NCBI GenBank assembly: GCA_041545745.1
Contig: CP168152.1
Location: 1,796,001 to 1,860,000 of the forward strand
Direction: 5' to 3'
From: Stenotrophomonas indicatrix
GTDB taxonomy: Bacteria; Pseudomonadota; Gammaproteobacteria; Xanthomonadales; Xanthomonadaceae
DNA length: 64,000 nucleotides
The notes under the pieces are model-generated. The model worked only from the letters and a program-made list of their open reading frames with translations, had not been told where the DNA came from and searched no databases. This document shows, piece after piece, positions 9,028 through 17,579 of this stretch (position 1 is the stretch's first letter; each line of letters begins with the position of its first letter). Made by a program: the position numbers and the translations under genes.

Positions 9028-9900
9028 TCAGTGACCGGCCAACGCATCCAGCAGGGTGCGCGCAGCCAGCTTGCCCAGCGCATTGCCCGCCAGCGGGCTG
9101 TCGCCGGTCAACAGCAGGCGGTCCTGCATCACGCTGCCATCGATGCCCTCGTTGACGATCTGCACGCCCTGTTGGGCCAGGCGCTCACCGAAGAACCAAG
9201 GTAGTTGACCCGGCATGTAGCCGATATCCGGGGTCTGCCGGTCCATCGCATCGGGGAAGGCGCAGATGCGGTAACCCCGGAACAGCGAGCTGCCATCGGC
9301 TTCGTCCACGCCAGCTGCCAGCAAGGCGGCGGGGCCATGGCAGAGGGTGATGATGTGGCGTTGATTGTCCATCGCCCACTGCAGGGTGGCCTTCACTGCA
9401 CGGCTTTCCGGCAGGCCGATCAATGCACCATGACCACCGGGAATGAACACCGCAGCATAGTCCGAACCGGCATCGAGCGCGGCCGCCACGTCGTCCAGCT
9501 GCAGAGGCTGGCGGAAGCGGGACTCGTAGCGCTCGTACAGGCGGCCGATCTTGCGGTCCTCGCGTGGGAATGCCCACCATTCGAATTTCACCGGGTTGCC
9601 GGACAGCGTGACCACGTCGATCCCGAAACCGGCCTTGTCCAGATGGTACATCGGCAGCAGCGTCTCCACCGGATGGTTGCCGGTGGAGAACAGATGGCCA
9701 TTGGCGGTAGGCAGATACCGTTCGTCAGCGGCGATCATCAACACTTTCCAGCGTCCGTCACTGCGTGCGTCTGGATAGTCCGCACCGGACAGGTTGCTCG
9801 TTGCCGAAGTGAACTGGGACAACGAATACGGCGACGGGAAAAACGCATCGCGCTCGGCCGGATCGGGGCTGGGCTGGCGGCTGGGCTCTGAGGTGTTCAT
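9028..9900 (-). CDS. hchA: Hsp31-type chaperone / glyoxalase III (HchA), DJ-1/PfpI superfamily
   Basis: The 290-aa protein matches the length and order of E. coli HchA (about 283 aa). The nucleophile elbow TLCHGPAALL has Cys187-His188, and the partner acid is in GNHPVETL (Glu79). GYMPGQLPWFFGERL and LLLTGDSPLAGNALGKLA near the end are typical HchA text. The enzyme converts methylglyoxal to lactate without glutathione and acts as a holdase chaperone in heat or acid stress. It is monocistronic as far as can be seen. Confidence 0.9.
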   Translation of the reverse strand: MNTSEPSRQPSPDPAERDAFFPSPYSLSQFTSATSNLSGADYPDARSDGRWKVLMIAADERYLPTANGHLFSTGNHPVETLLPMYHLDKAGFGIDVVTLSGNPVKFEWWAFPREDRKIGRLYERYESRFRQPLQLDDVAAALDAGSDYAAVFIPGGHGALIGLPESRAVKATLQWAMDNQRHIITLCHGPAALLAAGVDEADGSSLFRGYRICAFPDAMDRQTPDIGYMPGQLPWFFGERLAQQGVQIVNEGIDGSVMQDRLLLTGDSPLAGNALGKLAARTLLDALAGH

Positions 9901-10070
9901 GCGGATCTCCTGCGGAAGAGAGTGGTCAGCTTAGCCAGAGCGATGCGCAGGAACGATGAGGGTTTTCCCTCAATAGGACCGCCAGTTGGCAGATGCCAGT
10001 CCCATCAGCGTGGGACTGGCGGTGTCGATCCGTTGTTTCACCGGGATACTGGATCGACCGGAGTGCGCAG

Positions 10071-10277
10071 TCAGTATGGCGTGTTACATCCGGTGGAATT
10101 TTTCAGGCACCGGGATAGTGCGCCGTAACACCAGATCTCGCTTTTGCCTTGCGACAGGCAGATCTGGTAACCGCGCTAGCACTCATCGCATGGGGTCGGC
10201 TCGGCCGCGACAGCGTTCAATCCGAACACCAGCGCCACGGCACCGATAGCAACAGACAGCCTGAACATCCTCTTCAT
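10071..10277 (-). pseudogene. Small Cys-rich secreted peptide gene interrupted by an in-frame amber codon
   Basis: From the ATG at 10277 the minus strand encodes MKRMFRLSVAIGAVALVFGL followed by NAVAAEPTPCDEC, a signal peptide plus the start of a mature peptide, and then TAG at 10176-10178. The same frame continues for 34 codons (RGYQICLSQ, IWCYGALSRCLKNSTGC) to TGA at 10071-10073. The continuation keeps the even cysteine spacing expected of a disulfide-rich secreted peptide. The 33-residue product alone would be nearly all signal peptide. A nonsense mutation of a 68-residue peptide gene is the simplest reading; readthrough is an alternative. Confidence 0.55.
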
Positions 10278-10429
10278 GCGTGTTCTCCGTTGTAGCCCGA
10301 ATGGGCAGCTGCAACGCTACAGACCGCAGTCCGTTCATTCAATGCGGCACGTTGCCGCCATGGGGACGAACTCCACTTCCCGCACCCGAATATGGGCAAG
10401 CGCGGGCCACGGTTGCTGGACTTCGTGTA

Positions 10430-12436
10430 TTACTTCGCCGGCAGCGGATGAGCCGCCATGTCCTCATGCAGGATGCGGCGAAGCTCGACGATGGCCGGCG
10501 TGGCTTCCTGCACGCTATGGCCGGACACGATCACCTTTTCCGAGACGGCATTGGGCAGGTGCGAACTCCAGTACGGGACCAGTCCATCATCGGTCTTTTC
10601 CAGCGGACCTTCTGCCTGGGTACGGGCAATGATCGAGTGGTAGCGCACCTTCGGCGATATCGGTAGATCGGCCACGGCCTTGACGAAGGCATCGTCCTTG
10701 TCCAGGTTCTGGATGCTGTTCATCTGGTAGCCGTGCTTGTCATCGTTGCGCTCGACCTTGCCGTCGTTTGCCAACGTTGCAACGTCCTCCAGCACGGTCA
10801 GCGGCAGCCGCACGAAGCGGCCCAGCCAGCGTCCCAGACGCGTGCCGGCAACATCGGTGCCGCGATGCGGGGTAGCGATGAACACCACCCGTGAAATTTC
10901 CGGTTCCGGTTGGAACGTCAGCACCGGCGCGCCTTTCGTTCGCAGCAGTTCGCGCTGCGCCGGGGTCATCTGCGCGGTTTCCAGCAGGGTGTCGACCAGA
11001 TGGTCGCCGGAGGAGGACACCATCAGTCGCGAAATCACGCCGCCCATGCTGTGGGCGACCACCACCATGTTGTGCGATGCGAGGGCTTGGCCGCTCGGAT
11101 CAAAGCGCTGCAGTGCCTCGTGCAGGATCCGCCGGATCTCATCGTGGCTGAGCGCGATCGGCATGTTGGTCGGGTAGTAGAACTGCCAGATCTGGAAATC
11201 GCCGCGGATCTCATCGTCGCGCATCAGCTCGTTGGCCACGTTGACCCACGCTTCCGGGCTGCTGGCCAGTCCATGGATCATCAGCAGCACACGGCGGTTC
11301 GGATCGTACGGCTGCATCATGAACAGATGCGGCTTGTCGATGCCGCCCTTGCCGCCGAACAACGAACGCAGCGATTGCCGGCTGAAGTTGGAGCGGGCCA
11401 GCCACAGCGCATAGCCTGCGGTGAAGTTCGCCGCAAGCGGTACCTGCTCGCCGTGCAGCTCCACCACCGCCACCTGGTAGGGGTCGTGGATCTCCAGTTG
11501 CGGTTCGTCATCGTGTAGCACTTCCCACAGGTTTTTGCCCGAGAAGCGCAGCAGCACGGTCATTGACGGCGACGGCATCTCGCTCCAGTCACGCTCGGCC
11601 GCCGGTGCGGTGCCTGCGGCGGCCGCCGCCAGCCCGGTGCTGGCCGGGTCGGCCATCACCGCCACCAACTCGGCACCGAAGCCATCGCGGCGATGCACGC
11701 TGCGCAGGGTGCCGGTGAAGGACATCGATGCAGCCGGTACCAGTTCGATCGGTTCGCGCGTGTCCGCTGCCGCGCCATCGTCGGCGGGCGCCAGTACAAA
11801 GGTCCAGCGGCCCAGCTGGAACCGCCCGTTGTCGTTGCGCACCTGCTTGCTCGAATAGGCCTCGAACAGCAGCACGGCGGATTCCTGCACGGCCAGGTTG
11901 TAGTAGTCGCGCACCTGCGTCTGGCGGTCTTCGAAGCCACGCTGGTTGGCGGTGCGTTCGGTGAAGAACAGATATGCATAGGATTGCCGCGCGATCTGCA
12001 TCCACGCATCCAGGCGCGGTTGGAAGGTCGGGTCGGGCTGAATGGTCGCGGTCTTGCTGCGCGCAGCCGACGCTGACTCGCGCTTCGGCGCCGGCATCGT
12101 CATCGCGTACTGCACCCATAGTTCGGCCAGCGACGAGCGCTTGTCTTCCTCGCGGACGACGATGCTGGCTTCCATCGCTTCGATGCACGGCAGGCCCGGC
12201 TTGGCGCAGGCGCCTTCGTCCAGGCCTGCCACGCGCAGGGTCTCCATCGTGGCCGCGCTGAGCTTGCCGCTGGTGAGGATGTCACCGCGCTTGAGCGCGA
12301 TGTACTGGCCCGGTGTGACCGTGCCCACCTGCACCGATGGGCCGAACTGGCGCAGCGTCGCGCATCCGCTGAGGGTCAGCAGGGCAATGAGGACGAAGGT
12401 GGTGTGGCCGATGAAACCGATGCCTGTTCTTGCCAT
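10430..12436 (-). CDS. Lipoprotein alpha/beta-hydrolase (esterase/lipase-like)
   Basis: The 668-aa product starts with a lipoprotein signal ending in LTLSGC. The first half (about residues 30-370) matches no family I recognise. The second half is an alpha/beta hydrolase: LLMIHGLASSPEAW forms the oxyanion region and VVAHSMGGVISRLM the nucleophile elbow (Ser463). A catalytic His is probably in VIVSGHSVQEAT near the C-terminus. The natural substrate is unknown; a membrane-anchored esterase or lipase is likely. Start chosen at MARTGIGF because it gives the lipoprotein signal; the upstream extension is not signal-like. Confidence 0.8.
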   Translation of the reverse strand: MARTGIGFIGHTTFVLIALLTLSGCATLRQFGPSVQVGTVTPGQYIALKRGDILTSGKLSAATMETLRVAGLDEGACAKPGLPCIEAMEASIVVREEDKRSSLAELWVQYAMTMPAPKRESASAARSKTATIQPDPTFQPRLDAWMQIARQSYAYLFFTERTANQRGFEDRQTQVRDYYNLAVQESAVLLFEAYSSKQVRNDNGRFQLGRWTFVLAPADDGAAADTREPIELVPAASMSFTGTLRSVHRRDGFGAELVAVMADPASTGLAAAAAGTAPAAERDWSEMPSPSMTVLLRFSGKNLWEVLHDDEPQLEIHDPYQVAVVELHGEQVPLAANFTAGYALWLARSNFSRQSLRSLFGGKGGIDKPHLFMMQPYDPNRRVLLMIHGLASSPEAWVNVANELMRDDEIRGDFQIWQFYYPTNMPIALSHDEIRRILHEALQRFDPSGQALASHNMVVVAHSMGGVISRLMVSSSGDHLVDTLLETAQMTPAQRELLRTKGAPVLTFQPEPEISRVVFIATPHRGTDVAGTRLGRWLGRFVRLPLTVLEDVATLANDGKVERNDDKHGYQMNSIQNLDKDDAFVKAVADLPISPKVRYHSIIARTQAEGPLEKTDDGLVPYWSSHLPNAVSEKVIVSGHSVQEATPAIVELRRILHEDMAAHPLPAK

Positions 12437-12561
12437 GTGGACTCCCTGCGCTGGCGCCACTCTAGCGGCAGGCGTGTCAACGCGGAAGCAGGGCTCGGAT
12501 GGGGCATCGCTGGCCGAAGTGCGGCTCCGGCATCGGCGTGTGACACTGGTTCGGACATCCG

Positions 12562-13032
12562 ATGCCGGAACGGCCGATGCGATTGCTGGAAACCCGTATT
12601 CCCCCACCCCTTGTAATGCTGCTGTGCGGTCTGCTCGGTCTCGGCATCAGCCGCTGGCTGCCCGCAGCGGAATTGCCCACGCCATGGTGGGCTGCGGCGG
12701 CGGTGATGGCCGCAGGGCTGGTGATGAACCTGTTGCCCAAGTTGGCGTTCCAGCGTGCGGGTACCACGGTCAATCCGCTGCGACCGGCGTCATCGACCGC
12801 GCTGATCACCACAGGGGTCTATCGCCATACGCGCAACCCCATGTATCTGGGGCAAGCGGCGTTCCTGCTCGGAGGCATGCTGTATCTGCAGAACCTCCCG
12901 GCACTCGCAGTGGTGCCGATGTTTGTCCTGTACATCACGCGCTTTCAGATCCATCCGGAAGAACGTGTTCTCGGCGAACGTTTCGGCGCCCGGTACACCG
13001 CGTTCCGGCAGCAGGTCCGGCGTTGGCTGTAG
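12562..13032 (+). CDS. Isoprenylcysteine carboxyl methyltransferase-like membrane protein
   Basis: A 156-aa integral membrane protein with about four hydrophobic segments. It carries the signature YRHTRNPMYLGQAAFLLG and, near the end, FQIHPEERVLGERFGARYTAFRQQVRRWL, both typical of the bacterial ICMT/PEMT group that binds S-adenosylmethionine at the C-terminus. The acceptor substrate is unknown in bacteria of this type. It is divergent from the lipoprotein hydrolase. An ATG at 12577 is an alternative start. Confidence 0.75.
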   Translation: MPERPMRLLETRIPPPLVMLLCGLLGLGISRWLPAAELPTPWWAAAAVMAAGLVMNLLPKLAFQRAGTTVNPLRPASSTALITTGVYRHTRNPMYLGQAAFLLGGMLYLQNLPALAVVPMFVLYITRFQIHPEERVLGERFGARYTAFRQQVRRWL

Positions 13033-13068
13033 CGCCCGGGCCGGCTCTTCAGTCGATCATCGGTCCGG

Positions 13069-13536
13069 TCACGGATGGATCTGGCAGGTCACCGAGGCCG
13101 AATAGCCCTCGTAGTCGTCAGCGGCGCCGACATGCAGGGTGTGACGGGCGTCGGTCTGCTTGATGTACGACGGTTCCTCCGTCTGCGCGGCATCATCGAC
13201 AGTGGTCACCGACCACGCTTTAGCCAAGCGCTTGTGGTCGACGCTGTTCAGGTATACGTGCAGGCTCTTGTGGACATTTGACACGCTCACATCCGCGCTG
13301 GCCACGGTGCCTCCGAACAGCGCCACCGGCTTGTCCTTCGGCTCGAACACGCTGCCGGGGTCGCGGGTCAGGCCGGCGGCATGGAATGCCTGCTCCACCT
13401 GCGCTTCGGTGAAATCGGAGCCGGCCTTGCAGGCCAGCAGGGCTTCCAGTGCGGCGGTGCTGGTTACCGGAGGTGCGGCGACAGCGGCGGTCGATACGGT
13501 CAGGCCCAGCAGCAGGGCGATCAGCGGCGTGTTCAT
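13069..13536 (-). CDS. Secreted protein of unknown function
   Basis: The 155-aa product has a signal peptide (IALLLGLTVSTAAVAA) and a mature domain with two cysteines, one in LLACKAGSDF and one in SVTCQIHP at the very end. The segment DFTEAQVEQAFHAAGL looks like a short helical unit before a beta-rich part. No family recognised. It is followed upstream by a HEAT-like gene and a TM2 gene on the same strand. Confidence 0.65.
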   Translation of the reverse strand: MNTPLIALLLGLTVSTAAVAAPPVTSTAALEALLACKAGSDFTEAQVEQAFHAAGLTRDPGSVFEPKDKPVALFGGTVASADVSVSNVHKSLHVYLNSVDHKRLAKAWSVTTVDDAAQTEEPSYIKQTDARHTLHVGAADDYEGYSASVTCQIHP

Positions 13537-13593
13537 GGCAGATCCTTCTGTGTGTCGCGGAGGAGCGTGGGCGCCGGCTCGGAGTCCGGGCGG

Positions 13594-13953
13594 TCAGGCT
13601 GAAGTGTGGGGCAGGGCAGCGTTGTCGGCTAGGCCCCCCATGCTGGGCTGCCAGGAGGTCCCCCGATCAAGGGCATCCAAGGCCAGTTGCGCCCACTTGC
13701 GTACCTCCCCCAGCGGATGCTGCAGCTCAGCCAACAGGGTCGGGATGATGGCGCTGTCGCCTGATTCGCCGAGCAGCTCCAGCACCTTTGCGCGCGAGTG
13801 ACCATCGTGCACGGTCGGCAGGCGGGCGAGCAGGTGCGGTACCGCAATGGCGGCGGCCGGGCGAACACCCCAGTAAGCGTCTTCGAAGGTTGCCGGGTCC
13901 TGATCCAGGATCTGGTCGAGCCAGGAGACAACGTCGATTCTGTCGAGATCCAT
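13594..13953 (-). CDS. HEAT-repeat-like protein
   Basis: A 119-aa product beginning MDLDRIDVVSW after a clear AGGAGG ribosome site. It has helical repeats (VPHLLARLPTVHDGHSRAKV, IIPTLLAELQHPLGEVRKWA) like HEAT/PBS-lyase repeats, which mediate protein contacts. No catalytic motif is seen. It sits 24 bases downstream of the TM2 gene, suggesting co-transcription. Partner unknown. Confidence 0.65.
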   Translation of the reverse strand: MDLDRIDVVSWLDQILDQDPATFEDAYWGVRPAAAIAVPHLLARLPTVHDGHSRAKVLELLGESGDSAIIPTLLAELQHPLGEVRKWAQLALDALDRGTSWQPSMGGLADNAALPHTSA

Positions 13954-13977
13954 GGCAGTTCCTCCTGAAGCCAAGGA

Positions 13978-14331
13978 TTACACCATCTGCATGCCAGAGG
14001 CGTCGGTTTCCACCGTGATCATTTCCACCAGCGCCCATAGGCCGGTGATCATCACGCCGATCAGAAGCCAACCCAACAGCAGCGTGATCAGTAGCTGGCA
14101 GATCGCGCGTCCGTGGTAACCGGCGTAGAAGTTGTGGATGCCGAAAATGCCCAGGAACAGAGCGAGGAGGATGTAGATTGCCCGGTTCCTGGCGATCGGC
14201 AGGGCTTGCGACACCGGTGCCGCATAGACGGCGTCGATCGGCCGCGGAATGGCCGGCGAGGCAGTTGCATCGCAGAGTGGGCAGTTCGTCATATCGCTGC
14301 GTGCCTTGCAGTTGCATTCGGAGCTCTTCAT
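13978..14331 (-). CDS. TM2-domain membrane protein with Cys-rich N-terminus
   Basis: The 117-aa product begins MKSSECNCKARSDMTNCPLCD, four cysteines in CxC...CxxC arrangement that may bind zinc. A TM2 domain follows: a helix with LLALFLGIFGIHNFYAGYHGRA (the G.FGIH.FY.G motif is characteristic) and a second helix with LLLGWLLIGVMITGLWALVEM. TM2 proteins are small membrane proteins of poorly known role. The start was chosen to keep the Cys motif; longer upstream reading would run into the ssrA terminator. Confidence 0.75.
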   Translation of the reverse strand: MKSSECNCKARSDMTNCPLCDATASPAIPRPIDAVYAAPVSQALPIARNRAIYILLALFLGIFGIHNFYAGYHGRAICQLLITLLLGWLLIGVMITGLWALVEMITVETDASGMQMV

Positions 14332-14388
14332 CAACGCCACGGTGCTTCTCCTTGTCGAGGCGGCGGGCCTGGACCTGATGCGGCCAAC

Positions 14389-14427
14389 AAAAAAGCCAGA
14401 TCCCAATCGACGGGAGATCTGGCTTTT
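14389..14427 (-). terminator. Intrinsic terminator of ssrA
   Basis: On the minus strand AAAAGCCAGATCTCCC pairs with GGGATCTGGCTTTT around a short loop, ending in a T-run at 14394-14389. It lies 24 bases beyond the tmRNA 3' end. The A-rich opposite side makes it potentially bidirectional. Confidence 0.8.
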
Positions 14428-14450
14428 CGTGCCCCGAAGGGCGGTACAAA

Positions 14451-14843
14451 TGGTGGAGGTGGGCGGAATTGAACCGCCGTCCGAAGGCACTCCATCCCCA
14501 GCACTACATGCTTAGCTCACCGTTGAATCTCATCCCGGGACAGCACGGCGTGCAAAGCGCATCCAAGGACCAGCCTGTTGTGTTCTTGTGCCGGACTGAC
14601 AGGCAGCCGCCCAGCGCGATTCCATGATAATGACTCTACGCTGCGAGCATGGACACAAGCAGTTTCGAGGCTCCGCCTAAGTCGGCAGAAGGTCACGCAC
14701 CGCAGTTTTTAGGCTGCGAGAGCGACCGGAGCGTAGTTGTCGTCGTTGGCAACTAGAGTTTTGCAGCTGGATTTACGAGGAAAGCTACCCCCTCGGCATG
14801 CGCCAGGCGACTTCACAACCCCCGTCGAAACCAATGCACCCCC
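14451..14843 (-). ncRNA. ssrA: Transfer-messenger RNA (tmRNA)
   Basis: tmRNA rescues stalled ribosomes and tags the nascent chain. The 5' end GGGGGTGCATTGGTTTCGAC at 14843 pairs through its first seven bases with CACCTCC before A-CCA at the 3' end (14451). The T-arm GGTTCAATTCC is clear. The internal tag frame, at 14750-14709, encodes ANDDNYAPVALAA followed by TAA, so the full tag is AANDDNYAPVALAA with the charged Ala. Total length is 393 nt and CCA is encoded. Its protein partner SmpB is encoded 2.2 kb away. Confidence 0.95.
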
Positions 14844-15149
14844 GGTTTCTTCAAGTATTGCAAGGCTTTCAGGCCCTTGGTTGACCAAATGTTGACCAAG
14901 AGCCTGCCTAACGATGTGGATGGTACGGCAATCTCCCTGAACAGTCACGCAGTCAGCCTCCATCGGCAGGCGGTCCGTCCCCGAGTTCGGGATGGTCATT
15001 CAGGAAGGAGGCCACGTCATCGCTGAAAAATTGGCTGCGGTAGTGGCTGCGCGGGTCATTCAAGGCAACCAGCTCGTCTGGCTATCGACGGGTGGAGTTG
15101 CGGCTGATGATGAACTGCCGTTCGATCTGATCTGGCTCTCTGAAAACGG
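14844..15149. other. Region upstream of ssrA without a convincing gene
   Basis: The stretch next to the tmRNA 5' end should hold its promoter. AATACT lies about 10 bases upstream of the mature 5' end on the minus strand, without a convincing -35. Just beyond it TTGGTTGACCAA and a second TTGACCAA form a small inverted/direct repeat at 14877-14900. No open frame here looks like a real protein. Confidence 0.4.
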
Positions 15150-15430
15150 ACGCCATGAAGCCGTTTCAGGCGGCAGCCCTGAGCTGCCCGGCATATGGTG
15201 TTGGGCGACTGATAGCCCAGTGCCGAGCGTAGCCGGGCAGGATTGCAGAAACCGTGGATGCCGGCAGCAATGCTGGCTGGCCTGCTCCTGGCTCGCGTAT
15301 GGATCAGCGGCCTCTTCAACCTTGGGCGTGGCGAAAAAGCTCTCGGCCACCGCGTTGTCCCAGCAATTGCCTGGCCGGCTCAGCTCCACGGCCTGGTGCT
15401 TGAACTCATAGGTGTACGAGCAGCATGCAC
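15056..15430 (-). pseudogene. Decayed IS3-type transposase (OrfB C-terminal fragment)
   Basis: One minus-strand frame reads YEFKHQAVELSRPGNCWDNA followed by VAESFFATPKVEEAADPYAS, the C-terminal catalytic text of IS3-family integrase-type transposases (G.C.DNA..ESFF, containing the last acidic residue). The family text then continues in another frame as RLRSALGYQSPNT. At least one frameshift and the missing N-terminal part make it inactive. No clear inverted repeats or target duplications are visible, so its limits are approximate. Confidence 0.7.
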
Positions 15431-15579
15431 TGGCGCGCTCGACCGGTGCTGCTGACAACAGTGCGCCGAGCGTTGGGATTGCCGGACTTGTAATGTATGG
15501 GGCCACTGCGGAGGCCCCTTCAGGGACCGGTGGCGCTCATGGCGGCATAATGCGAACGAACTCATTCAATGAGCAGCTT

Positions 15580-16119
15580 ATGCCGGATGTAGCGAAGTCC
15601 GAGCGTCTCAGACGATTGCGGATGTGGCTTGCCGCCGCGGCCTTCATCGTTTTTGCGTGGTACTGCTTCCACTGTTTGGCATGGCTGGCGCGAAGCGTAG
15701 GGATCGTTCCGATTGTCGACTACGACCCGGCCGTGTCCCAGTGGCTGCTCATCGGCGAGAGCTGGCAGAAGGTGAGGGTCAGCCAGGACTTCACCCTCGC
15801 TGGCTACTCACTGGTGTTCCTGACTGCTGTGTTGGCCTACTACGTTGGGCGATTGGTGTACCACCTCGATTTCGCCATGGTGTTCCAACGTCGTGATCGA
15901 TGGCTGATCGCCGGCTGGCTCATCGGCACGCCGATCATCGCCGTAGAAGGGCATCTTCTGTTGGTGCTGCTGTCGCAATTCCCTCTCGCACAGCATTGGC
16001 CGACAATTTCCGGTATTGCCGTGTGGGCTATTTTCATCGTCTCCGCGAACCTGTTCGGTGACTTTTGGGGATGGGTAATGCGGAAGCAACGGGTATCCCG
16101 CGAGATTTCAACCCGTTGA
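15580..16119 (+). CDS. Four-helix membrane protein, unknown function
   Basis: A product of about 179 aa with four hydrophobic segments (MWLAAAAFIVFAWYCFHCLA; YSLVFLTAVLAYYVGRLVYH; IAGWLIGTPIIAVEGHLLLV; GIAVWAIFIVSANLFGDFWG) and a basic C-terminus. The start is uncertain: ATG at 15550 or 15580, neither with a strong ribosome site, and the region in front is transposase debris. Insertion debris may have replaced its original 5' end. No family recognised. Confidence 0.5.
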   Translation: MPDVAKSERLRRLRMWLAAAAFIVFAWYCFHCLAWLARSVGIVPIVDYDPAVSQWLLIGESWQKVRVSQDFTLAGYSLVFLTAVLAYYVGRLVYHLDFAMVFQRRDRWLIAGWLIGTPIIAVEGHLLLVLLSQFPLAQHWPTISGIAVWAIFIVSANLFGDFWGWVMRKQRVSREISTR

Positions 16120-16356
16120 AGGTGGCAGTTCGCCCGCAGACTGATCGGCTGCCTTGTGGCGGGGGTGCCTTGGAAGCAATGCACTTGTCGATTCCCGAGC
16201 AGATGCGGTAAAGGCAGGCGCTCGGTTGCCTGGGCCGAATCGGACCGTTTGTTCTGTTGTAGAGCCTCCGTCATAGCGGATTGCTAACGTCGCTGGCACG
16301 AATTTGCGACACACTGGTCACGACCATTCGAGCCAGCACAGAGACGGAGACGGCCG

Positions 16357-16929
16357 GTGACCGAAGCAATGCAACAGCGCAGCCTGCGTCAGCTGGTTGG
16401 CCCGGTAGGGGCGGATTACCAGCGGCGGGCGTTGCCGCCCGGCTGGGTCTGGGCGGTGCTGGCGGTGTTGTTGGCCGCAACCTGGGCAACCGAGCTGCCG
16501 GCCACGGCTGCAGCCGCGCTGATCGCCAGTGCGGTGGTGGTGCATTGGCCTCGGCGTGGCCGCTTCCATTGGCTGGGCTGGCGGCTGCCGGCGTTGGCGG
16601 TGCTCGCCGCGCTGTTGTGGGGCCCGGATGTGCTGTCACAGTGGTTCGAACATGGCCTGGCCTTGACCCTGATGTCGCTGGCCAGCCTCAGCATCGGTGT
16701 GCACGTGTGGCAGTCGCGGCAACTGGCGCGGCAGTTGCAGACCTCCGCCGATGCGCTGGACGACGCCCAGTTGCTGGCCCTGCTGCCCGTCGACGCCGCG
16801 CGGCTGGCGCAGCAGTGGCGGGCCGGTGATGATCGCCATGCGCCGGAGCTGTCGGTGGTGATGCACCTGGCGGTGATGCACGCGGCGCTGTCACCGCGTC
16901 TGCGCGGGCAGGGCCTGCTGGCGGGTTGA
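16357..16929 (+). CDS. Membrane protein of unknown function
   Basis: A 190-aa product starting at GTG. Three or more hydrophobic segments lie between residues 28 and 115 (WVWAVLAVLLAATWA, AAALIASAVVVHW, ALAVLAALLWG), followed by a soluble C-terminal helical region (LQTSADALDDAQLLALLPVD). No conserved motif recognised. It converges on smpB with a GTAG-type palindromic repeat between. Confidence 0.6.
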   Translation: MTEAMQQRSLRQLVGPVGADYQRRALPPGWVWAVLAVLLAATWATELPATAAAALIASAVVVHWPRRGRFHWLGWRLPALAVLAALLWGPDVLSQWFEHGLALTLMSLASLSIGVHVWQSRQLARQLQTSADALDDAQLLALLPVDAARLAQQWRAGDDRHAPELSVVMHLAVMHAALSPRLRGQGLLAG

Positions 16930-16939
16930 TCGGGGTCTT

Positions 16940-16998
16940 GTAGAGCCAGCCTGCGCTCGGCTGCTTCTTTGCCGAAGCCGAGCATGGCTCGGCTCCAC
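16940..16998. repeat. GTAG-type palindromic repeat pair between convergent genes
   Basis: GTAGAGCC at 16940 opens an imperfect hairpin ending GCTCGGCTGC. After a short spacer an inverted copy, GCCGAGCATGGCTCGGC, follows at 16977. This is the same GTAG-headed repeat class seen elsewhere in the window, here placed between the 3' ends of two genes. Confidence 0.7.
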
Positions 16999-17018
16999 AC
17001 GAAGGCGGGTAGGCGTCC

Positions 17019-17522
17019 TTATGCGTCGCGGTTGCCGCGACGCATCACCCGCTGCTTCTCGATCGCCCAGTCACGATCCTTGGCGGCATCGCGCTTGTCG
17101 TGGGTCTGCTTGCCCTTGGCCAGCGCCACTTCCAGCTTGATCTTGTTCTTGCTCCAGTACATGGCCGTGGGCACGATTGTGTAGCCATCGCGCTCGACCT
17201 TGCCGACCAGCTTGTCGATCTCGCTCCGGTGCAGCAGCAGCTTGCGTTCGCGCCGGTCGTTGGCCACCACGTGGGTCGAGGCCTGGATCAGCGGGGTGAT
17301 CTGCGCGCCGATCAGGAAGATCTCGCCATCCTTAACGTAGGCGTAGGCGTCGACGATGTTGCCGCGGCCAGCGCGGATCGACTTCACTTCCCAGCCCTGC
17401 AGGGCCAGGCCGGCTTCGAAGCGGTCTTCGATGTGGTACTCGTGACGGGCACGCTTGTTCAACGCGATGGTCTTGTTGGCCGTCGCGCTCTTTGCTTTAT
17501 CCTTGCCGGTGTTCTTGCTCAT
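17019..17522 (-). CDS. smpB: SsrA-binding protein SmpB
   Basis: SmpB binds the tRNA-like end of tmRNA and delivers it to stalled ribosomes. The 167-aa product has the family core: [43 protein letters not shown] and a basic C-terminal tail ([17 protein letters not shown]) that enters the mRNA channel. The start at [11 protein letters not shown] gives normal length. It is divergent from ratA, and this smpB/ratA pairing is conserved in many Proteobacteria. Confidence 0.95.
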   Translation of the reverse strand: MSKNTGKDKAKSATANKTIALNKRARHEYHIEDRFEAGLALQGWEVKSIRAGRGNIVDAYAYVKDGEIFLIGAQITPLIQASTHVVANDRRERKLLLHRSEIDKLVGKVERDGYTIVPTAMYWSKNKIKLEVALAKGKQTHDKRDAAKDRDWAIEKQRVMRRGNRDA

Positions 17523-17579
17523 TTCCGTATTGTCTCCGATTCGGGCCCGCCCGGTCGATTGCCGAAGCGTCCTGTATTC

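Noticed and set aside
14709-14999. A 96-codon minus-strand frame ending in the tmRNA tag
   Set aside because: It merely runs through the tmRNA 5' part into the tag frame; the RNA gene explains it.
15412-15579. N-terminal extension of the four-helix membrane protein
   Set aside because: It is made of transposase debris in another frame and is not membrane-protein-like.
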